A model generated the notes under the pieces. The model did no database searches. It was given only the letters and a program-made list of their open reading frames with translations, and had not been told where the DNA came from. This document shows positions 1-6,452 of a stretch of DNA of 12,214 bases, piece after piece. The translations under genes and the position numbers were made by a program. The stretch spans positions 1 to 12,214 of the forward strand of contig CAMPIQ010000115.1 of assembly GCA_946886475.1 (NCBI GenBank), in the 5' to 3' direction. Numbering within the stretch: position 1 is the first letter of the stretch; every line of letters starts with the position of its first letter. This DNA is from an uncultured Chitinophagales bacterium (lineage in GTDB: Bacteria > Bacteroidota > Bacteroidia > Chitinophagales > Chitinophagaceae).

Positions 1-95
1 ATAATATTCTTGGTGGTGTTGTTGTTGTTGCTATTCCTGACCGGTCGATTGGGACTTTGGGAACTGTCAGTCGAAGGATAATTTGTATTTGCCAT
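1..95 (-). CDS. Partial hypothetical protein, N-terminus only
   Basis: An open frame starts with ATG on the minus strand at 95 and runs off the left edge, giving about 31 residues. It begins M-A-N-T-N-Y-P and is polar and low in complexity, with a run of four Asn codons (GTT repeated on the plus strand, 18-29) flanked by Thr, Ser and Arg. It is divergent from holA across about 130 bases. Nothing visible identifies the family. An Asn/Ser/Thr-rich cytosolic tail before a membrane segment is possible, but that part lies outside the window. No good ribosome binding site or Bacteroidetes promoter is seen in front of it, which lowers confidence in the start. Confidence 0.5.
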   Translation of the reverse strand, partial: MANTNYPSTDSSQSPNRPVRNSNNNNTTKNI

Positions 96-128
96 CTTGA
101 AGGTTTTTAGTTAAACGATATTTGAATT

Positions 129-159
129 TTTGTATGCTAGGTTGAAACGAATAATTTTG
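129..159 (+). promoter_or_regulatory. Predicted holA promoter (Bacteroidetes type)
   Basis: TTTG at 129-132 is followed after exactly 19 bases by TAATTTTG at 152-159. Both elements and the spacing match the Bacteroidetes -33/-7 consensus (TTTG, about 19-20 bases, TAnnTTTG). Transcription would start near 164, giving a leader of about 60 bases before holA. I see no stable structure in that leader. Confidence 0.55.
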
Positions 160-227
160 GATTTTCCGCACTCGTTTCGAAAACCGTGCCAGAAAAGTAA
201 AGAATTGATTTTGAATAAAAAACGAAA

Positions 228-1229
228 ATGAACCTAGAAAAGATACTCATTGAACTCAAGAAACGCAATTTTAAACCTGTTTATTGGCTGGAAGGGGATG
301 AAGAATTCTATATTGATCAGATGATCAGCTATGCAGAACGCCAGATTTTAAGCGAATCCGAGGCTGGTTTCAATCTTAGCATTTTTTATGGAAAAGACAC
401 ATCCTGGACTGATCTTTTGAATACCTGCCGTAAATACCCTATGTTTTCCGACCTGCAGGTGGTTATCTTAAAAGAAGCCCAGAGCATGAAGGACATAGAT
501 AAGCTGGAATCATATATTGACAAGCCTTTAAATTCTACCTTACTTTTTGTAGCCTATAAAAACAAAAAAGTTGATGGCAGAACCAAACTGGCCAGGCTAT
601 TAAAAGAAAAAGCTGTGGTGCTCACCACCAAAAAACTTTATGACAATGAATTGCCCGAATGGACAGGCAACCTGGTAAAATCAAAAGGATATACCATTAC
701 CAATAAGGCATTATTTCTGTTGATAGACCATATTGGAAATGATCTTAGCCGGCTTAATAATGAAATTGATAAACTGGTTATGAACCTTTCCGCCAGAAAA
801 AATATCACAGAAGATGATATTGAAACTTATGTAGGCGTGAGCAAGGAATTCAATGTATTTGAACTGCAACAGGCCATCGCTTCAAAAGATCTTTATAAAG
901 CCATCCGGATTGTTCAGTATTTTGACGCCAATCCAAAAGCAGCGCCCATTCAGTTGATCTTTCCTTCGCTTTATAATTTCTTCAGCAAGGTTCAGATGAT
1001 CTATGGCGTACCATCAAGAGACGATAAGGCTATAGCTGCGGCCATTGGTGTGAATGCATGGTTTGTTAAAGATTATGTGCAGGCTGCAGGAAGGTTCAGT
1101 AATGTTGAAATTGAAAAATTATTATTGTTATTGCACCAGTATAATTTAAAAGGACTTGGTGTGAATAATGCCGGCCATTCTGATGCCATGTTGCTGAAGG
1201 AAATGGTGGTGAAGATGATTGCTGCCTGA
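228..1229 (+). CDS. holA: DNA polymerase III subunit delta
   Basis: Encodes the delta subunit of the DNA polymerase III clamp loader, which opens the beta sliding clamp and loads it on primed DNA in the cytoplasm. At 333 residues it has the usual HolA length. The N-terminal part shows the typical opening K-P-V-Y-W-L-E-G-D-E-E-F-Y-I-D (residues 16-30), a degenerate P-loop region in this AAA+-like but non-ATPase subunit. The motif GNDLSRLNNEIDKL (170-183) and then SKEFNVFELQQAI (205-217) are characteristic of the middle and of the start of the C-terminal collar domain. The ATG follows an A-rich stretch without a clear Shine-Dalgarno, as is normal in this phylum. It stands 122 bases before ribF on the same strand and has its own predicted promoter. 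I recognised the family by sequence pattern only; the call is secure. Confidence 0.93.
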   Translation: MNLEKILIELKKRNFKPVYWLEGDEEFYIDQMISYAERQILSESEAGFNLSIFYGKDTSWTDLLNTCRKYPMFSDLQVVILKEAQSMKDIDKLESYIDKPLNSTLLFVAYKNKKVDGRTKLARLLKEKAVVLTTKKLYDNELPEWTGNLVKSKGYTITNKALFLLIDHIGNDLSRLNNEIDKLVMNLSARKNITEDDIETYVGVSKEFNVFELQQAIASKDLYKAIRIVQYFDANPKAAPIQLIFPSLYNFFSKVQMIYGVPSRDDKAIAAAIGVNAWFVKDYVQAAGRFSNVEIEKLLLLLHQYNLKGLGVNNAGHSDAMLLKEMVVKMIAA

Positions 1230-1336
1230 TGAAGCTTGTTGTTTACAGCTGTCTGGCTTAGTATCAAATCAGTATCAGGTTAAACTTTATCAACCCGTCA
1301 ACTCATCAACTATCAACCACATCAACCCAATCCCCA

Positions 1337-1344
1337 TAACTTCG
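1337..1344 (+). promoter_or_regulatory. Predicted -7 element of ribF, near-leaderless
   Basis: TAACTTCG ends 7 bases before the ribF ATG and matches TAnnTTTG at 5 of its 6 fixed positions. It is preceded by CCAATCCC (1327-1334), an octamer also found directly before the -7 element of purM. No TTTG or TTG lies at the expected upstream distance, so the -33 element is weak or absent. If used, the mRNA would begin only a few bases before the start codon. The 122-base gap also holds a run of CAAC units (about 1290-1327) without obvious secondary structure. Confidence 0.4.
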
Positions 1345-1351
1345 CGCTCAA

Positions 1352-2275
1352 ATGCAGGTCCATTATTCCACCGGTAATTTGCCGGTTTTTAAAAATGCGG
1401 TCATTACCATCGGCACTTTTGATGGCGTGCACTTAGGCCATCAAAAGATCATTGATGCCCTTTTAACTGAAGCCAGGTCAGCGGAAGGCGAATCCATTAT
1501 CATTAGCTTTGATCCACATCCAAGGAAAATTGTTAATCCCGGCGAACCCCTTCAATTGATCAATACACCAGCCGAAAAAACGGAGCTCCTTTCAGGCACA
1601 GGCATCGACCACCTGGTGATCGTTCCGTTTGACAGGGAATTTGCTTTCCAACCTGCCGATCAGTATATAGCTGATTTTTTGATCCGCCTGTTCCAACCCC
1701 ATACCATCATCATTGGATATGACCATCATTTTGGAAAAGGACGCCAGGGAAATTTTGCACTGCTGGCTTCACAGGCCGACCGGTATCATTACCGTTTACT
1801 GGAAATTCCAAAATATATTCTGGATGAAATAGCTGTGAGCTCTACAAAGATCCGAAATGCCATTACAGGCGCTGAAATTGAAAAGGCCAACAGACTGCTT
1901 GGATATGATTATTTTTTTGAAGGCACGGTAATTCACGGTGATAAGCTTGGCAGAACACTTGGATACCCCACAGCCAACCTGAAATATAATGATCCCGATA
2001 AGATTCATCTGGGCCATGGAGTGTATGTTGTACAGGTGAAACTTGGTGAAAGATCACTGAAAGGAATGTTAAGCGTAGGCACCAGGCCAACGCTCGAAAA
2101 TTCCGATGAAAGAGTAGAAGTGAACCTCTTTGATTTTGATGAAGATATCTATGGAGAAACCCTAAAAGTTACTGTAAAAAGATTTTTAAGAAATCAGGAA
2201 AGATACAATTCGCTTCAAGAACTGATCAAACAACTGGCTATTGATAAGGCAGAAAGCCTGAATATCCTTTCTTAG
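1352..2275 (+). CDS. ribF: Bifunctional riboflavin kinase/FAD synthetase
   Basis: Makes FMN from riboflavin and ATP, then FAD from FMN and ATP, in the cytoplasm. At 307 residues it is full length for RibF. The N-terminal nucleotidyltransferase domain carries GTFDGVHLGH (residues 21-30, the HxGH-type ATP site), SFDPHPRKI, the GYDHHFGKGRQG flavin-site motif and the SSTKIR motif. The C-terminal riboflavin kinase domain begins near residue 190 and has GRTLGYPTAN (200-209), the family's G-R-x-x-G-[FY]-P-T-A-N signature, followed by GVYVVQV and, further on, the acidic FDFDEDIYG segment. Both catalytic halves look intact. No FMN riboswitch is visible upstream. The start is fixed by the N-terminal domain and by the -7 motif just before it. 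It lies between holA and purM with about 120-145 bases on either side, so it is probably its own transcript. Confidence 0.96.
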   Translation: MQVHYSTGNLPVFKNAVITIGTFDGVHLGHQKIIDALLTEARSAEGESIIISFDPHPRKIVNPGEPLQLINTPAEKTELLSGTGIDHLVIVPFDREFAFQPADQYIADFLIRLFQPHTIIIGYDHHFGKGRQGNFALLASQADRYHYRLLEIPKYILDEIAVSSTKIRNAITGAEIEKANRLLGYDYFFEGTVIHGDKLGRTLGYPTANLKYNDPDKIHLGHGVYVVQVKLGERSLKGMLSVGTRPTLENSDERVEVNLFDFDEDIYGETLKVTVKRFLRNQERYNSLQELIKQLAIDKAESLNILS

Positions 2276-2383
2276 CCATTTCCCTTTGTTAATTTGAGCC
2301 AACAATTTTTAATTTCAATATTCACGGCCTGTCTTAATTCAGGAAGCAGCTTTATCAACTGACCAGCAGGCCGGCCAGGCAAC

Positions 2384-2415
2384 TTTGTCAACTAATCATC
2401 CAATCCCTACATTTG
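2384..2415 (+). promoter_or_regulatory. Predicted purM promoter giving a leaderless mRNA
   Basis: TTTG at 2384-2387, a 20-base spacer, then TACATTTG at 2408-2415 is a full match to the Bacteroidetes consensus. Only CCCC separates the -7 element from the purM ATG at 2420. Since transcription normally starts a few bases after TAnnTTTG, the first transcribed base should be at or next to the A of the start codon. The rest of the 144-base gap (2276-2383) shows no other clear signal. Confidence 0.6.
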
Positions 2416-2419
2416 CCCC

Positions 2420-3595
2420 ATGTCTCTCTACTCCAAACGTGGCGTATCGGCGCAAAAAGAAGAAGTTCATGCTGCAACAAAGAATATTGATAAAGGTTTA
2501 TACCCAAAAGCATTTTGTAAGATCTACAAAGATGTGCTGGGACAGGATGAACAATGGGTGAACGTAATGCATGCTGATGGTGCCGGTACCAAAAGCATAC
2601 TTGCCTATTTATACTGGAAGGAAACCGGGGATCTTTCTGTATGGAAAGGTATTGCGCAGGATGCCATTGTTATGAACCTGGATGACCTTTTATGTGCCGG
2701 AATCTATAAAAACATCCTGTTTTCGTCATCTATCGATAGAAATAAAAATCTGATCCCGGGAGAGGTGTTGCAGGCTATAATTGAAGGCACGCAGGAATTT
2801 TTTGACAAGATGAATGACCATGGAATTGATATTGCATTCCTTGGAGGAGAGACGGCTGATGTGGGGGATGTAGTTCGAACCATAGCCGTAAACGGCACCA
2901 TGGCTGCAAGATGGCCAAAGAATAAACTTGTTACCAATGAAAAGATCCAGCCTGGAAATGTAATTGTGGGACTGGCAGGATTTGGTAAATCTGTTTATGA
3001 AAATGCATATAACAGCGGAATTGGAAGTAATGGATTAACCAGTGCACGCCATGATGTGATCAGTAAATATTATAAAAAATATCCGGAAACTTTTGATGAC
3101 GCACTGGATGATGAAGTGATCTATATCGGAAGTTATCGACTTACAGATAAGTTATCCATTCCATTCAGGGGGGAGAATTTTGATACGGATGTCGGCCAAT
3201 TGGTAATGTCACCCACAAGAACCTTTGCCCCGGTACTGAAAACCATGCTGGAAGAAGATTTTGAAAACATCCATGGTCTCATTCATTGCAGTGGAGGCGG
3301 ACAGACCAAGTGCTTGAAATATGTACCCGAAAATGTAAATATCGTTAAGGATAATTTATTCCAGGCGCCGGAGATATTTAACATCATACAAAGATCAAGC
3401 GGATCTGATTACAGGGAAATGTTCCAGGTATTCAATATGGGTTGCCGCATGGAGATCTATACCAATGAAAAAAATGCTGACCACATCATCAGCATTGCAA
3501 ATGAATTTGGTATAGATGCCCGGGTGATCGGCAGGGTAGAGGAAGGATCAAATAAATTATCAATCGTATATGGTAATGAAACGATTATTTACTGA
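2420..3595 (+). CDS. purM: Phosphoribosylformylglycinamidine cyclo-ligase (AIR synthase), long Bacteroidetes form
   Basis: Catalyses ATP-dependent ring closure of FGAM to aminoimidazole ribonucleotide, step five of de novo purine synthesis, in the cytoplasm. The PurM/PurL ATP-binding fold is shown by HADGAGTKS (residues 51-59; DGVGTK in other PurMs), a D-A-I-V-M-N-L-D-D-L-L segment (81-91; the family's D-x-V-x-M-x-x-N-D stretch), GGETADVGD (142-150; GGETAEMPG elsewhere), GIGSNGLTSAR (200-210), SPTRT near 264 and a CSGGG motif near 290-294. At 391 residues it is about 45 longer than the E. coli enzyme and begins with the S-K-R-G-V-S-A-Q-K-E-E-V-H-A-A stretch that I associate with Bacteroidetes homologues. 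The start is supported by that conserved N-terminus and the adjacent promoter. Its last 7 bases overlap the 3' end of the convergent M56 gene. A more distant AIR-synthase-related role is possible but less likely. Confidence 0.9.
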   Translation: MSLYSKRGVSAQKEEVHAATKNIDKGLYPKAFCKIYKDVLGQDEQWVNVMHADGAGTKSILAYLYWKETGDLSVWKGIAQDAIVMNLDDLLCAGIYKNILFSSSIDRNKNLIPGEVLQAIIEGTQEFFDKMNDHGIDIAFLGGETADVGDVVRTIAVNGTMAARWPKNKLVTNEKIQPGNVIVGLAGFGKSVYENAYNSGIGSNGLTSARHDVISKYYKKYPETFDDALDDEVIYIGSYRLTDKLSIPFRGENFDTDVGQLVMSPTRTFAPVLKTMLEEDFENIHGLIHCSGGGQTKCLKYVPENVNIVKDNLFQAPEIFNIIQRSSGSDYREMFQVFNMGCRMEIYTNEKNADHIISIANEFGIDARVIGRVEEGSNKLSIVYGNETIIY

Positions 3596-5970
3596 ATCGC
3601 ATAACTCAGGGCAGGCCTGCGAAGCGTTCTGCCGTTTTTATTGATCCTGATTTCGGCAAAGGTTAATACTTTGTCAGCCCTGGTTTCTGCAATAATTTCT
3701 TTCGTTCTGGCATTGAAATCGGCGCCTTTATTTATATAGTGAATCAGCTCTCCATTCTGCATTTCTCCAACAACCACAAATTGCACCACATCTTGGGCTT
3801 CAGCAATGGGAAGCCTTTTCATGGTAATGGCATCATCGTAATTCATTCTCTGAACCCTGGTTATTTCCTCATCATCCGCAATCACAAATGTGATGGGTTG
3901 TACATGATAGCTGATGACTTTTTTATTACCAACCAATGCAGGGTTCCATTTTGGAGATTTCTCAATTATATTCAAAACACTTTTACCCAGATCATAACCC
4001 GGATCTTTTACGATCGAGGGATTTGATATACTGCCATCGAGTTCAACAATAAATTTTACATAGACAGTATGTGTGCCACCGGGAGCACCGTTTTCAGCCG
4101 CTTTCATGATGATAGTTTTGAGATTTTCCTCCAGGAATTTTCTCCATTGCACTTTATCGACCGAAGCTTCTACATCAACCCTGGTTGGTATTTTCTTTTT
4201 TGGCACTGTATCCATTACATCTACAGCACCTTCAAAGATGATCACACCATTTTTTGCTTCTTCTCCATAAAGTTTTATGGCCTCAGGATCATTTTTATCA
4301 TAAATGGTGGCCCTGTGCCCACGGAACCTGATGCTTTCAATGCCATCCACTTTCAATTTTTCGCCATTCAGAAAAACCAATGGCCTGGCTTCCCCTTTGC
4401 TGATCTCACCTTTTCGCAATTCGAATTCTGTAGCAGAAAGTTCAATTTTATTTTTTGATGGCTGAATCTTGCCGGTTTCTTCATTAAAATGTGATGGAAG
4501 TTGATCAAGAAAATTTTCTATACCATTTAGGATCTTTTGAGCTATCATTTTTTGATTAGCAGGATCTGAAACAAATTTTCTGTCCTTATCGTTGGTGATG
4601 TAGCCACACTCAATTAAAATGGAAGGACAGGAATTGAAATTAAGCACGTAAATACCAACGGTTCTGGTAACCAGCTGCGGCTTAACCGGTATGATCTTTC
4701 CTAATTCGGAAACAATGGCTGATCCCAGCATTTTACTTTCTTCAAGTACCCCGGGATTTTTGTTTGGAATTATTACATAGGCACCATTTTCAATTGAAGT
4801 TCCGGCACTGGCGGCCAGATGCAGTGAAATGAACAGGTCTGCATTTTTTTCTTTTGCAAATTCCACCCGTTGATTTAATCCCACATCCTTTGCACCTTCC
4901 CTGGTTAATTCAATACGTATGTTGGGACTTGAATTCAGTTCCCTGATCTTTTGCGCTATTTGCAGAACAATATCATCTTCGTATACATTATCTGAAGCCG
5001 CACCGCTACGGTTACCTTCAGGTTTTACACCATGACCTGCATCAATTACAACCACAAATTCCCTGTCTGTATCTTCAAATTGCCTGATCTCTTTTGGTTT
5101 TAAGGTAAATGCAGCAATGGTAATAATAATAACCACGAATGCTGCCAGTCTGATAAAATAATTCCAGCCGGGATGTTGATTTTTTGTAAGCATGGCGAGT
5201 CTCCTTTTAATTGAGGTTTGAAAAAACTGGTTGGTAATAGAATTGAATTGCTGAGGATAGGCTGATTGCAGGATCATGGCTGCAAATGCTTCTGTACCGT
5301 GTTCCGCTACTGATTTTCTGTCGGCAATAAATTCATGTACATATTTCAATTCTCTTCTGATAAGCCAGAAGATGGGGTTGATCCAGAAAAAGATCAAAGC
5401 ACATTGTATAAAAAGTTTATCAAGTGTATGTTTCTCTTTTACATGAACCAGTTCATGCTGGAATATCCTTTTTCCTGTTTCAGAATGAAGATCAATGTCG
5501 CGGTTCCAGAAAATAAAATTGAAAAATGAAAATGGAGTACCCGGAACAGCAGTATTAACAAAACGAACTTCCTGAATCACCTTCACCATGTGTGTTTTCA
5601 GTATGGAAAAAATTCTATATAAAGACCTTATCAATAAGATGAGTAATACAATCGATACAATTAAATAGCTTAAAACCAACCATTGGTCCTGAGATGCCGG
5701 TGCACTGCCGGTGATAGTGATTTCTTCCATATAAACGCCGGCATCATACACTACCTGCAATGCCTGGATAGCCTGGTTAGGTTCTTCATTCATGTAATTA
5801 TAAACTGTTACCTGGATGGCAGGAATAACCAGAGAAAGGATCACCGCTATGAGGAGGTAAAACCGGTTCCATTGATGAAAGGCCTTGTTGCGGAGCGCCA
5901 TAAAATAAAACAGGAATAAGATGGCTGAACAAGCGGTTACCTTGATCAGGTAATAAAGAGGTTCCATCAT
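3589..5970 (-). CDS. BlaR1-like M56 membrane metalloprotease fused to Amidase_3, TonB-C-like and GldM-C-like domains
   Basis: Probably an inner-membrane sensor-protease paired with the BlaI repressor immediately upstream (ATGA overlap, 5967-5970). Domains seen in the 793 residues: membrane helices near 5-25, 37-57 and 96-118; an M56 peptidase core with HELVH (172-176) and a downstream HEFIAD (212-217); a hydrophobic stretch 188-204; and a last membrane helix 272-291. The periplasmic part then follows. First is an Amidase_3 domain (about 305-488) with DAGHG (His313), Glu331, SLH (His384) and IECGY (Glu454), the expected zinc ligands and catalytic Glu, so amidase activity on peptidoglycan stem peptides is plausible. 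Next is a plug-like segment (about 529-581) ending in LYGEEAKNGVIIFEG, then a TonB C-terminal-like domain (about 605-697, with the SPKWNPA motif) and a GldM C-terminal-like tail (about 726-793). The penicillin-binding domain of classical BlaR1 is absent. The frame is unbroken. Family assignments are by pattern; the signalling role is inferred from the operon. Confidence 0.85.
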   Translation of the reverse strand: MMEPLYYLIKVTACSAILFLFYFMALRNKAFHQWNRFYLLIAVILSLVIPAIQVTVYNYMNEEPNQAIQALQVVYDAGVYMEEITITGSAPASQDQWLVLSYLIVSIVLLILLIRSLYRIFSILKTHMVKVIQEVRFVNTAVPGTPFSFFNFIFWNRDIDLHSETGKRIFQHELVHVKEKHTLDKLFIQCALIFFWINPIFWLIRRELKYVHEFIADRKSVAEHGTEAFAAMILQSAYPQQFNSITNQFFQTSIKRRLAMLTKNQHPGWNYFIRLAAFVVIIITIAAFTLKPKEIRQFEDTDREFVVVIDAGHGVKPEGNRSGAASDNVYEDDIVLQIAQKIRELNSSPNIRIELTREGAKDVGLNQRVEFAKEKNADLFISLHLAASAGTSIENGAYVIIPNKNPGVLEESKMLGSAIVSELGKIIPVKPQLVTRTVGIYVLNFNSCPSILIECGYITNDKDRKFVSDPANQKMIAQKILNGIENFLDQLPSHFNEETGKIQPSKNKIELSATEFELRKGEISKGEARPLVFLNGEKLKVDGIESIRFRGHRATIYDKNDPEAIKLYGEEAKNGVIIFEGAVDVMDTVPKKKIPTRVDVEASVDKVQWRKFLEENLKTIIMKAAENGAPGGTHTVYVKFIVELDGSISNPSIVKDPGYDLGKSVLNIIEKSPKWNPALVGNKKVISYHVQPITFVIADDEEITRVQRMNYDDAITMKRLPIAEAQDVVQFVVVGEMQNGELIHYINKGADFNARTKEIIAETRADKVLTFAEIRINKNGRTLRRPALSYAIQ

Positions 5971-6329
5971 TTTTTTGTTTTTTTCAGTTGTTGCAATAAG
6001 GTTTCAAGATCTTCCAGACTGATACTGTTTTCCTTAACCATAAAAGAAACCGCTTCACTGAATGAACCACCAAAATATCCTTTCACCAGGCTCTTCATAG
6101 TTGCCTTTGAATAGGCATCCTTGCTAACCAGTGGATAATACTGATGCTGTCGTCCAAAAACTTTAACATCTACAAATTCCTTATCCATAAGGATTTTTAA
6201 AATGGTGGCTACTGTATTCTGGTGTGGTTTGGGTGCAGGAAGTGCATCCATAATATCCCGGATAAATCCTTCTTTTACCTTCCAAACCACCTGCATTACC
6301 TGTTCTTCGGCTTTGGTTAATGTTTTCAT
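5967..6329 (-). CDS. BlaI/MecI-family transcriptional repressor
   Basis: A 120-residue winged-helix repressor of the BlaI/MecI/CopY family, expected to bind operator dyads as a dimer and to be inactivated by proteolysis from its M56 partner. The N-terminal KAEEQVMQVVWK (residues 6-17) and the recognition region QNTVATILKILMDKEFV (37-53) are typical, followed by the GRQHQYYP wing. The C-terminal dimerisation helices contain A-V-S-F-M-V-K-E-N; aligned by eye with S. aureus BlaI, S95-F96 sits at the Asn-Phe bond cut by BlaR1. It is the first gene of a two-gene operon whose second start overlaps its stop. Two inverted repeats in front of it suggest autoregulation. No Shine-Dalgarno is evident; the start is supported by the M-K-T-L-T-K-A-E-E opening usual in the family. 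The regulated genes beyond its own operon are unknown. Confidence 0.93.
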   Translation of the reverse strand: MKTLTKAEEQVMQVVWKVKEGFIRDIMDALPAPKPHQNTVATILKILMDKEFVDVKVFGRQHQYYPLVSKDAYSKATMKSLVKGYFGGSFSEAVSFMVKENSISLEDLETLLQQLKKTKK

Positions 6330-6347
6330 GTTCTGATTTATATAACG

Positions 6348-6378
6348 CTAACCTATAACTAATATTTTAGTTAAACAA
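6348..6378 (-). promoter_or_regulatory. Predicted promoter of the blaI-M56 operon
   Basis: On the minus strand, TTG (6378-6376), a 20-base spacer, then TAGGTTAG (6355-6348) matches the Bacteroidetes TTG/TAnnTTTG pattern with one mismatch in the -7 box. The initiation site would fall near 6343, about 14 bases before the repressor ATG. One predicted operator fills the spacer and the other overlaps the -33 element, which is what a repressor-controlled promoter should look like. Confidence 0.45.
6356..6373. promoter_or_regulatory. Predicted BlaI operator 1
   Basis: A perfect inverted repeat with 7-base arms TAACTAA and TTAGTTA around the spacer TATT. It lies between the predicted -33 and -7 boxes of the repressor operon. 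The ACTA/TAGT half-sites resemble those of known BlaI/MecI operators. It is the better of two tandem sites. Confidence 0.65.
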
Positions 6379-6392
6379 CTAATTTTTTAGTT
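6377..6392. promoter_or_regulatory. Predicted BlaI operator 2
   Basis: A second perfect inverted repeat, arms AACTAA and TTAGTT around TTTT. Its core is the same ACTAA-N4-TTAGT as operator 1, with the two cores 20 bases apart, close to two helical turns. It overlaps the predicted -33 box of the repressor promoter and lies about 60 bases upstream of the ftsE start, so it could also affect ftsE. Confidence 0.62.
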
Positions 6393-6409
6393 TTACAAAT
6401 AAATAACGG

Positions 6410-6436
6410 TTGCTTGGCCATTCTTCTTTTATTTTG
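6410..6436 (+). promoter_or_regulatory. Possible ftsE promoter
   Basis: TTG (6410-6412), a 17-base gap and TATTTTG (6430-6436) form a shortened version of the TTG/TAnnTTTG pattern, one T short of consensus. The start site would lie near 6441, about 12 bases before the chosen ATG, within the short-leader range seen for other genes here. This is a weak match. Confidence 0.3.
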
Positions 6437-6452
6437 CACAAAACAAAAACGA

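Noticed and set aside
105..116. TTTTAGTTAAAC, identical to 6365-6376 in operator 1, as another repressor site in front of the partial gene
   Set aside because: Only one half-site is present; the opposite ACTAA arm is missing, and AT-rich 12-mers recur easily.
1285..1327. CAAC-rich stretch before ribF as a direct-repeat array
   Set aside because: The spacing between CAAC units is irregular and the units are too short to be a repeat array or CRISPR.
2326..2372. GGCCTG ... CAGGCC inverted repeat in the ribF-purM gap
   Set aside because: Six-base arms separated by 35 bases with no T tract; expected by chance.
3610..3639. GGCAG ... CTGCC followed by GTTTTT as a purM terminator
   Set aside because: The stem is only 5 base pairs with a 14-base loop and five T, too weak to call; it lies in the M56 coding sequence.
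4069..4458. 129-codon plus-strand open frame within the M56 gene
   Set aside because: A shadow of the long minus-strand gene, rich in Phe/Cys, with no family resemblance or start signals.
6414..6452. Earlier TTG start for ftsE adding 13 residues
   Set aside because: The extra residues are hydrophobic and unlike FtsE N-termini, and they overlap the likely promoter; the ATG at 6453 gives the normal protein.
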